A stretch of 64,000 nucleotides of DNA from contig MJGA01000015.1 of the NCBI GenBank assembly GCA_001910725.1, positions 1-64,000 of the forward strand. The letters are read 5' to 3'. The notes under the pieces are model-generated. The model was not told where the DNA came from and searched no databases. It saw nothing but the letters and a program-made list of their open reading frames with translations. Below, piece by piece: positions 42,373-49,338 of this stretch. Both the position numbers and the translations under genes were made by a program. The stretch is from Phanerodontia chrysosporium (lineage: Eukaryota > Basidiomycota > Agaricomycetes > Polyporales > Phanerochaetaceae). Position 1 is the first letter of the stretch; each line of letters starts with the position of its first letter.

Positions 42373-43749
42373 ATGGATTACGCAACAGCCCAGATGGCGG
42401 GACGGATATGCCAACACTTCGAACTATCCAAAGAAGGTCAGAAGGTCTGGTTGGAAATGACCCACCACGAGGACGGCTACCCATTCAAGAAACTTGCGCC
42501 CAAGAGACACAGGCCATACAAGATCGAGAAGGTTCTATCTCGCCTTGTGTACAAGCTGAAACTCCCAAAGACAACAAAGATCTACCCCGTGGTACACGCG
42601 TCCCTTTTATCAGCCTATCACGAAACGGCACAACACGGGAAGAACTTCTTGGCACCACCACCTGACCCTATCGACGGACACGAGGAGTACGAAGTCAAAG
42701 CCATCTTGGCAGACAGACCCTGGGGCAACGGAAGAAGATACCTGATAAGGTGGAAGGATCAACCAATGGCCGAAAACTTATGGGAAACCGAGTCACACCT
42801 GGCCAACGCCAAGGAACTCCTTGAAGAGTATAAAAGGACACGAGCTTTGAAGCCTAAACGACAGCAGTCTCAACCACCCAACGCAGCTACACCTCGACCT
42901 CAATCAGCAGACTCAGAATCGACATGCCCTCCACCACATCCTCCAACGACAACACTGCTGTCAACAGCACCAACAGACAGGTCACCAATGACACCGTCAC
43001 CTTCGCCAACAACTTCGAGATCTACGCCATCGACCTATGTAACTACACGCATCAACTCACCCGCTACCTCCTTATCCACCTCCTCCTCCGCCGCATCCCC
43101 GATAATGTCGGCGCCGTTACAAACAGGGACCACATCCGAGACTTCATCCTCACATCGTTCGATAACCTCCACAAATATGACAGAGTCAACATCGTCAGCC
43201 ACGCCCTCCGAGAATGGCAGAAGGAGCTCAACGAGGTTGAGCAGCACAACCTCGATGACCCCCTCCACCAAACAAGCAAGAGGCTTGAAGCCGACAGTCA
43301 CTGGATCGAGGTCATCCACAACCAGTACGTCACCCCCGACAACACCCCTGAACTCTCTCCCGAATCAATCCCTATCCCTGAACCCATGGCTGTTGACCAA
43401 TCCATCCCCTTCACCCTCGACTATCGCCCCAATGCATACGCGCTCCATATGGAAGATCTCTACAAACAACTCGACGAAAGAGTCAGCCGTCCTCACCCCC
43501 GTGAATGCATCACCAACATCTTCCACCACGATCCTACCGCCGAAGCGCTACGAGCTGAGGCAGCAAAGAAGGCCCCCTGTGCACTATATGCAGGCCTTGC
43601 ACAACTCAACGTCGACCTCGCCCAGTGCATCAATGACCTCGATGAAGAAATCGACAGAATCCATGCAACACTCCGAGGAACAGTCATGCAAATGGACATG
43701 GCCATCAGCAAAAAATGCGACTTGTTCGAGAAACCAAGGCGAACCATGA
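42373..43749 (+). CDS. Element F pol C-terminus: GPY module, chromodomain and Ser/Thr/Pro-rich tail
   Basis: A 458-codon open frame. The first part is pol: EGQKVWLEMTHHEDGYPFKK, RHRPYKIEKVLSRLVYKLKL (GPY-like) and KIYPVVHASLLSAYHE. A chromodomain follows (EEYEVKAILADRPWGNGRRY then LIRWKDQPMAENLWETESHL). From about residue 180 on it becomes an extreme Ser/Thr/Pro-rich tail. This tail overlaps ORF3 in another frame, and its composition may simply be the shadow of ORF3. The natural end of pol is therefore uncertain. Its start within the polyprotein is not a true start codon. Confidence 0.65.
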   Translation: MDYATAQMAGRICQHFELSKEGQKVWLEMTHHEDGYPFKKLAPKRHRPYKIEKVLSRLVYKLKLPKTTKIYPVVHASLLSAYHETAQHGKNFLAPPPDPIDGHEEYEVKAILADRPWGNGRRYLIRWKDQPMAENLWETESHLANAKELLEEYKRTRALKPKRQQSQPPNAATPRPQSADSESTCPPPHPPTTTLLSTAPTDRSPMTPSPSPTTSRSTPSTYVTTRINSPATSLSTSSSAASPIMSAPLQTGTTSETSSSHRSITSTNMTESTSSATPSENGRRSSTRLSSTTSMTPSTKQARGLKPTVTGSRSSTTSTSPPTTPLNSLPNQSLSLNPWLLTNPSPSPSTIAPMHTRSIWKISTNNSTKESAVLTPVNASPTSSTTILPPKRYELRQQRRPPVHYMQALHNSTSTSPSASMTSMKKSTESMQHSEEQSCKWTWPSAKNATCSRNQGEP

Positions 43750-44102
43750 CGCCCTCTTGCACAAGTTTGCCCAAGGCAATGACAATGTTAGGGCCCTCAT
43801 CGCGGGAGTCTGGGACACGTATTTTGACCATCCTGCTGGTGAGACACTTGAACGAGGACAGCTCGCCAGGCTCAAGTGCACCATGCAACATCGAGGCCAT
43901 TCTCAACCCAACCGACACCAATGATCATCTGCGCAACCTGAAGCCGGTCCATCTAACATCACCCCCACTCCACGTCGCCGACACCATCGCAAGGGCAAAG
44001 GACGGGCCCCTCCAGCTGGAGCGGAAGTCATTGATGTTGATGCTATCAAAGAGAAAGAGTCTTGAAGGATCTCACGGGGTTCGATCGTCGAGGAGGAGCT
44101 AA
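42924..44102 (+). CDS. ORF3 of Element F, unknown protein after pol
   Basis: ATG at 42924, 392 codons open to the base before the 3' LTR. It begins 550 bp inside the frame that encodes the chromodomain and overlaps its tail for 826 bp. The protein is well mixed in composition and looks globular and helical: FEIYAIDLCNYTHQLTRYLL, HIRDFILTSFDNLHKYDRVN, HALREWQKELNEVEQHNLDD, YALHMEDLYKQLDERVSRPH, LYAGLAQLNVDLAQCINDLD. The natural C-terminus probably lies partly in the next frame (43735-43920: HDALLHKFAQGNDNVRALIA), with a basic end RRRHHRKGKGRAPP and DVDAIKEKES, so about two frameshifts are likely. No signal peptide or membrane segment is evident, so it is not an obvious envelope. It sits where some retroelements carry an extra gene. 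Confidence 0.62.
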   Translation: MPSTTSSNDNTAVNSTNRQVTNDTVTFANNFEIYAIDLCNYTHQLTRYLLIHLLLRRIPDNVGAVTNRDHIRDFILTSFDNLHKYDRVNIVSHALREWQKELNEVEQHNLDDPLHQTSKRLEADSHWIEVIHNQYVTPDNTPELSPESIPIPEPMAVDQSIPFTLDYRPNAYALHMEDLYKQLDERVSRPHPRECITNIFHHDPTAEALRAEAAKKAPCALYAGLAQLNVDLAQCINDLDEEIDRIHATLRGTVMQMDMAISKKCDLFEKPRRTMTPSCTSLPKAMTMLGPSSRESGTRILTILLVRHLNEDSSPGSSAPCNIEAILNPTDTNDHLRNLKPVHLTSPPLHVADTIARAKDGPLQLERKSLMLMLSKRKSLEGSHGVRSSRRS

Positions 44103-44311
44103 TGTTACAAATATGATGATAAATATTTTTCTTTTGCTTACTCATTTCCTCTGTATTATTACTCATCCCTCCCCTGCCTTACTAATGTTGCTGTCCCTTT
44201 CTTAGTCATAGGCTAGGTTAGACGTATATAAGGCTAGGACACTGATCTCCTTTTCTCCAAGCTAGTATTCTGTACTCTCGTCTAGAATCTACTTCGTTCT
44301 CGACTCTTACA
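44103..44311 (+). repeat. 3' LTR of Element F
   Basis: TGTTACAAATATG...GACTCTTACA, 209 bp, preceded by the purine tract GAGGAGGAGCTAA and followed by TSD AGGTC. Confidence 0.93.
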
Positions 44312-45186
44312 AGGTCGTGCTCGGAGCTAAGTTCAGTCTGTTGCAAGCCAGTTCCTCGGTGGTCATGCCGTGGTCAATCCGCGCCTGTGACCAAAAGCAC
44401 CAAATTCTTCAGGGTTAACTGAGTACTTCCCGTTTATCATTTCCAGACTCGAGTTGGCTGACGTGGTGACCAGTGCTGGTTATGTATAAGTTGCAATGAA
44501 GAGTGTGTTTTTCAGGCCAGGAAGCGTCAGTGCTCACGGTGCTTGGGCCGAAAGGTGAAATGTCCAGGTAACTGGACTTTCCCGCCTTCGCCAGAGGCCA
44601 GCGGTGCCGAGTTGGGCGTGTCGCAAAGCCAGGCCGAGTCGGTCGCAGACGCAGCCTCGGTAATGTCCAGCCAAACCTTGCAGAAACGGGGTCACCTTAG
44701 CTCTGACAAGGCTACCAACACTAGTGAGTGCAGCTGAATCTTGGTGCCGTACTTAGTATTGATTGTGTCGCAGAGCGACCTCGTACCGCTCTGATGTCTT
44801 CAGCTCGAGCGCGGGCCGCGACCTTGTTTCTGGGTCCTTCGTCTGCTGCCTCCTCCAGTATGATGCCGCCACCGTCCGGGTACTTCAGGCATTCGCCGGC
44901 ATTGGTCGACGCATCTGCACTGCGCGAACTGCAGCTCCGCACACCTCCCGAGTACATCGTGCAACATGTCGTGCGCACTCAGGTCGATGCATTGTCCAGC
45001 AAAATTGCAATGTGAACGGCACATATCGAGTTGCTGACTGGTCTCCGTTCAGGGTTCCAAGCCCTTCTTAACAATTTGCAGGGTGTCCGTGAGTGTCGCG
45101 AAGATAGTGCCGAGCAGTGCCATGTGTCTTCCAGAGATCCTGCCGAGTTCGGTGCGAAGGGCAAGGGCCGAGCTGAGTGAAAGGGG
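44312..45186 (+). pseudogene. Host-like gene of unknown function, 3' part
   Basis: It continues the frame broken by Element F (VRSCSELSSVCCKPVPRWSC). After a probable intron ending GTTTTTCAG (about 44516) it reads ARKRQCSRCLGRKVKCPGNW, a Cys cluster of the form C-X2-C-X4-K-C with basic residues, which could bind zinc or DNA. Then come QSQAESVADAASVMSSQTLQ and, in a further exon-like stretch, SALRELQLRTPPEYIVQHVV, a stop, and ELLTGLRSGFQALLNNLQGV, which looks coiled-coil. The overall plan (acidic N-terminus, Cys cluster, coiled coil) is seen in unknown Agaricomycete proteins, but I cannot name it. Confidence 0.42.
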
Positions 45187-45480
45187 TTCGTATGGTCACA
45201 ATTAGTTGTATTCGTATATCGCTATATTTCTTGCTTTATAGATAGGAGGTATTTGCACAGTATTTAATTGTCGGAATGATCCTGCTCTCTCCTCCCAACC
45301 GAAAAAAGGGTCCGTCCTCGGGGCCAGCAAAAGAAAAGGACGCGGGGAAGGAGGGACAGAGAAAAGTGAGTGAGAGAGCAAGGGAAGGAGGGACAGAGAT
45401 GTTGAAAGCCGCCCCACCAGGGCGCACTCAAAACCGTCGTGCAGACGGAAGTCAAAAGCTCCGGCGCACCTGGAGGGCTG

Positions 45481-46005
45481 TGTCACAGTTTTCTAATTCC
45501 CTACAGTTTTATTCTCGTAAGCGCCCAGTAGGCGCCAGGGGTTAGGGTTATGGACTAGGGTTAGGACAGGCACGTGTCAGAACGCGGTCACGTGTTGGTC
45601 ACGTGCTGGGAATGGACTCAGAGTCATGTGAGGATCTTATCTTTATCTTATCTATGATGTAGACGCTCCGGTACAAGGGTATAGTAGGTAGCCGGACTCA
45701 GGGTCCGGGTAGTGCATTCTAGAATAGCGTAGAAGGTTCCGGACACATCCGGTACTCGGCTTTAGACTTCGCCGAGCCCGAAGTGTCTTGGCAAGTATCG
45801 CACCATCATCACGCCATCGCGCATGTGATGGGCAGTATCAAGGGTCTCGGGTAGTACCAGGGGTCCTCCCCTTCATGTATATATACCGGGCTCTGCTGGG
45901 CTTAAGTCCCCAGCATCATCTACCTCGTCTACCACCACTTCACTCTCGCAGTCAAGTCTCACCCCACCAAAGCTACTAAGGTAAGTAGCAGGGCTTACTT
46001 TGACA
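45481..46005 (+). repeat. 5' LTR and promoter of Element C
   Basis: TGTCACAG...CTTTGACA. TATATATA (45878-45885) precedes the likely start AGCATCATCTA (45912) by about 30 bp. AAG|GTAAGT at 45981 is a consensus splice donor at the end of U5; GTAAG...CTTAC around it can form a small hairpin. Confidence 0.95.
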
Positions 46006-46007
46006 TT

Positions 46008-46018
46008 TAGATGATGCT
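46008..46018 (+). promoter_or_regulatory. Self-priming primer-binding site of Element C
   Basis: TAGATGATGCT is the exact 11-nt complement of AGCATCATCTA (45912-45922), which lies at the predicted RNA 5' end. Tf1 of fission yeast uses the same length and geometry (known). The perfect match makes this the best case of the four elements. Confidence 0.75.
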
Positions 46019-46154
46019 ATACCCCTTCGCATCGACGTCGGCCTCAAGGGCTTGATCGTCGTACGCAGCGTGCTTGACGTCGTTGCCGGCGACGTCGGCA
46101 CCTTTACTACTTATAATCTTGCGTTCGCAGGTTCGTTTCTTCGATGCGCGGCTA

Positions 46155-46834
46155 CCACCTGTAATAGGGGTAGTTATCATTCGTGGGGCTGGCGACTGAG
46201 GTCCACCTGTAAAAGGGGGCTGTACGTCGTCTGCCATGGGGTCGCATGGGCATTACTCGTCGAATTATCGCGAGTGATGTTTGTGTTGGCGGGTTCGAAG
46301 CGCACATCGACCTGTAATAGGCGATGCTGTGCTCGGCCTGTCCGGAGACCTAAACGACTTGGGATCTCGGGGATACGTTGGGCCACCTGACAAGGGGCTT
46401 GACATGTTGAGACCCACCGTTGGACGCGTGGCGCCAGGAGTGCGACCACGTGGGCGGGCTGTGCAATACAGCATGGGAATCTTCTTGCCAATCCACAGGC
46501 GTAAGTGGCCACGCGACGCGTGGGGTGTTGAGTCCACCGCAAGGTGACCGCATCCCCGGTACTGGATGACAAGCGGTAAGACGCTAGCATCTAGGAAGTC
46601 CGTGGAGATCGTAGCTGTAAGGCACGACAAACCATTTGCAGCGGGTGTGGAAACCCGACTGAGATCTGAAACTCCCCCATCGCGCATGTGCAGAGAGATA
46701 ATGGCATGCCGTAAACGACTCTACCCACGAATGCGTGCGCATCAAGATTCGAACCGCAGCAAGAGAGGGCTGGTAACCCTTATTTTCTGAGCACTTTTTC
46801 CTTTCCATAAGTCGTACCTGTAAAAGGACGCTGG
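46155..46834 (+). promoter_or_regulatory. Leader of Element C with repeated CCTGTAAAAGG motif
   Basis: The 850-bp leader (46006-46856) has no long ORF. It holds at least five copies of a motif near CCACCTGTAAAAGGGGCTG (46155, 46203, 46308, 46383, 46814); related copies follow ORF0 at 47645 and 47722. Each has CCT...AGG arms able to form a mini-hairpin. It also holds TCCACAGGCGTAAGTGG (46492-46508), identical to 1858-1874 in Element A. The motifs could be packaging or translation signals; the function is inferred. Confidence 0.5.
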
Positions 46835-46856
46835 TTGATTATGTTATCACACAGAA

Positions 46857-47642
46857 ATGAAGTTCTACAACAAGACCATCATTGCCCGCAACGCCGCCGC
46901 CCCCTACCCCTCCCTTGCCGAACGCATCTCGCTTCGCAAGGAGACCCAGGAAAAGGTCTACGAGGAGGTCAAGGAGAAGCTGGCCGAGATCGAGCGCCCC
47001 AAACAGCGCGAGAAGTATCTCCTCCAGCGCGAGCGTAATCGTCGCACCGTCACCCGCCCCGTCCCGAAGGCCGAGCAGGATCGCATCAACGAGGAGTTCG
47101 AGGAACGCCTCTGGGCGCTCGAACAGGCCTCCAGGCTCATCATGGAAATGAAGGCGCGCAAGCGTCTCGAGGACCGGATTTCGAATCCGGCTCCCTCACT
47201 CCTGAGTCGCCTGGGCCCCCCTCAGCACCTGTCTCAAGAAGAGGTCGAGGAGACATACGGGAACAACGGCGATATGCAAGGCAAGGTCCCGAAAGAAGCA
47301 GGTCGTATACAGAAATCGCACATCATCGATCGAACAAAAGAGATGATGAATTTGTTCAACGCGGTAAACCTTCGTTTGGTACCGCTCAGCGACCACCTCG
47401 TCGACATCGACAAGGTCGACAAGGAGCTAGGCGACGAAGTCTCGAAGTTGCTCGTCGACTTCGAAGACCTATACGACCACTTCGACGAGAACAAGGGGAG
47501 AAAGAAGTTGAAGGGAAAGCATTACAGGTGGATTACGAGGGATCTGAAGAAAATAAAATATGTATCCTTCGAAAATTTTAGTACTCGATACGTAGAGATC
47601 GCAAGGGAGCTCGTCGCTCTCAATATCTCATTCGAATACTGA
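46857..47642 (+). CDS. ORF0 of Element C, conserved pre-gag protein
   Basis: ATG at 46857 follows ATCACACAG, a good splice acceptor. 261 residues, intact. The N-terminal half is highly charged and helical, with long Glu/Lys/Arg heptad-like runs (EKVYEEVKEKLAEIERPKQR, EEFEERLWALEQASRLIMEM), likely coiled coil. The C-terminal half has MMNLFNAVNLRLVPLSDHLV, LGDEVSKLLVDFEDLYDHF and the block conserved in A and B, HYRWITRDLKKIKYVSFENF then RYVEIARELVALNISFEY. There is no zinc knuckle, protease or membrane segment. It is followed by 133 bp before gag, which has its own branch point and acceptor. The function is unknown; an intact frame in a young element and homologues in two diverged elements support a real gene. 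Confidence 0.85.
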   Translation: MKFYNKTIIARNAAAPYPSLAERISLRKETQEKVYEEVKEKLAEIERPKQREKYLLQRERNRRTVTRPVPKAEQDRINEEFEERLWALEQASRLIMEMKARKRLEDRISNPAPSLLSRLGPPQHLSQEEVEETYGNNGDMQGKVPKEAGRIQKSHIIDRTKEMMNLFNAVNLRLVPLSDHLVDIDKVDKELGDEVSKLLVDFEDLYDHFDENKGRKKLKGKHYRWITRDLKKIKYVSFENFSTRYVEIARELVALNISFEY

Positions 47643-47775
47643 ATCCACCTGTAACCTGATGAAATAAAAACTCCACCTGATACTGAACTTCTGTGTGATA
47701 CATAAGAGTTTCCCTTACTTTCCAACTGTAAAAGTGGAAAGAATTTGTACTAACATACCTTTTGACTAAGAAACA

Positions 47776-49338
47776 ATGGCCGACGCTGATCAAATCGCAC
47801 AAATCAACTGGACCGAAATCAACTTGTCCTCGGACAATATCCAGCTCTCTCACGAGACCACAGTTCAGGCCATCTCCTCGGTCGCAGCGCCAGAGAAGAT
47901 ATCGCACAACCAAAGGATCTTCATCCAAGAATCGATCTATGCGGGGGTTAGAGAAGCCTCCCGACAGAACGAGGCCCACGTGAGGCACCTCTTTGACGGG
48001 TTCCTCAATATTTTTAACGGGGCTATGACGTCGATTCTGGAGAGGGTGGACGAAGTCCGCCATGAACTGGTCGAAACCCAGAAGATCACCTATGTCCAGG
48101 AGGCCCAGCTGGAAAGCGTTAAGGGGATCGCAGACAATGCAATTAAACAGTTGAACGCCCTCCCAGCTAGTATCGGTTCAGGAGGCGGTGCACCCGCTCG
48201 CCCTAAGTCCGCCCAACCGCCGCTCTTCTCAGGCGAGAAGAATACGACGAAGTTCGAGGAATGGAAAAATCTGGTCGAACTTTGGAACAGCACCCAGGGC
48301 ATCACGACGGACAAACAGCGCATAGTCAATGCGTTGTCCCTGTTGCGCGAACCAGCCCTGAAGCTGATGCAACCACTGTTGGACAAGAATGCCAAGGGCG
48401 AGGACATGGGCTTGGTCGACAGCTTCTGGGCTAGTCTCCAGACGGTATACGGTCAAAAGGATGTTACGCGCACGGCAACGAAGGACCTCGAGAAGCTACT
48501 CAACGACAAGTCGGCTCTCCAGAAAGACATCATCGACTACTCGGTTCGCTTCAAGGTACTCCTCGACAACAGCAGCAAGCCATTCACGGATGCGCATATG
48601 ATTAACAAGCTGTACGACAACGTCGAGGAGAAGCTGGGCATCTTCGTGCTGGGCCGCGGTCGCTCGAGTTGGCCTACAACCGCGTCGGAATTCATGACGT
48701 ATCTCGTTGAGGCATACAAGGAACTCTATCCCGACCGCGCAGCGACGCACATCTTCAGCAAGGGAAACTCGCACGGCTCGGGTTCTACACCGGACCCGAA
48801 TGCAATGGACATTAGCGCGGCCCAGACGGGCAAGGGCAAAGGCAAGGGGAAACAACAGGCGAATTCTCAGGAAGCCAAGAAGGTTTCCACTCCCTGCGCC
48901 ATTTGCACCGAGCTGAAGAAGTTCGCGCGTGCTAAAACGCACGTGACTTCGGACTGCTTCTCGCTCAAGGACCAGAAGCCGCAACAGTCCTCCGGTAACA
49001 ACAATGGCAAGGCCTCCTCCTCGAGCGGGGGGAGTAATAATCAAGGAAAAGGCAAGAACTCAGCGGCAATCGCCGCCAAGAAAAATTCCTTCAATCAAGC
49101 GAAGGCCAGGATGGCCGAACTGGAGAAGGAGATCGCGGGACTCGAGGCCGACGACGAAGTCGTCATCAATGCGGCCCATATCCACGAATGGACGGAGGAG
49201 GACGAGAAGGAGTTGAAACAGACTCCCTCCCAGGAACCCGTTGATGAGCGGGAAGCTAGGCGTGCACGTATGAGGGCCCAAGCTGCTAAATACGCGAAAT
49301 CGTCTGACCGGAAAGTGGATTTTCTCAACGACCTGTAG
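47776..49338 (+). CDS. Gag of Element C
   Basis: 520 residues, intact. TACTAAC (47748-47754) and CTAAG (to 47770) just before the ATG form a consensus branch point and acceptor. The N-terminal domain is helical (FDGFLNIFNGAMTSILERVD). The capsid has PLFSGEKNTTKFEEWKNLVE and VNALSLLREPALKLMQPLLD (retrotransposon gag fold). DPNAMDISAAQTGKGKGKGK precedes a knuckle-like CAICTELKKFARAKTHVTSD ending in Cys, an unusual spacing (C-X2-C-X11-H-X4-C). A Ser/Asn/Gly-rich stretch, a helical segment (KARMAELEKEIAGLEADDEV) and an acidic-basic tail end at the TAG at 49336-49338. Gag builds the particle. Confidence 0.93.
   Translation: MADADQIAQINWTEINLSSDNIQLSHETTVQAISSVAAPEKISHNQRIFIQESIYAGVREASRQNEAHVRHLFDGFLNIFNGAMTSILERVDEVRHELVETQKITYVQEAQLESVKGIADNAIKQLNALPASIGSGGGAPARPKSAQPPLFSGEKNTTKFEEWKNLVELWNSTQGITTDKQRIVNALSLLREPALKLMQPLLDKNAKGEDMGLVDSFWASLQTVYGQKDVTRTATKDLEKLLNDKSALQKDIIDYSVRFKVLLDNSSKPFTDAHMINKLYDNVEEKLGIFVLGRGRSSWPTTASEFMTYLVEAYKELYPDRAATHIFSKGNSHGSGSTPDPNAMDISAAQTGKGKGKGKQQANSQEAKKVSTPCAICTELKKFARAKTHVTSDCFSLKDQKPQQSSGNNNGKASSSSGGSNNQGKGKNSAAIAAKKNSFNQAKARMAELEKEIAGLEADDEVVINAAHIHEWTEEDEKELKQTPSQEPVDEREARRARMRAQAAKYAKSSDRKVDFLNDL

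Larger units (their letters stand above)
36052..44311 (+). mobile_element. Element F: chromodomain gypsy element with internal dUTPase and ORF3
   Basis: Two 209-bp LTRs (36052-36260 and 44103-44311) with TSD AGGTC at 36047-36051 and 44312-44316. They differ at about ten positions. Order inside: gag, protease, dUTPase, RT (split by a B-family solo LTR), RNase H, integrase, chromodomain, ORF3. There is no room for ORF0: gag begins 31 bp after the LTR. Gag and pol contain many stops, with many Trp codons read as TGA or TAG. Confidence 0.92.

Noticed and set aside
43035..43319. Minus-strand ORFs opposite ORF3
   Set aside because: Composition is the mirror of the ORF3/pol region and nothing suggests a separate gene.
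42924..44102. ORF3 as a retroviral-type envelope gene
   Set aside because: No signal peptide, transmembrane segment or fusion-peptide-like stretch is visible.
46157..46834. CRISPR-like array from the regularly recurring motif
   Set aside because: Spacing is irregular, the repeats are short and degenerate, and the context is a eukaryotic retrotransposon leader.
48496..49044. Minus-strand ORF opposite Element C gag
   Set aside because: Shadow of an intact gag frame; no recognisable protein.
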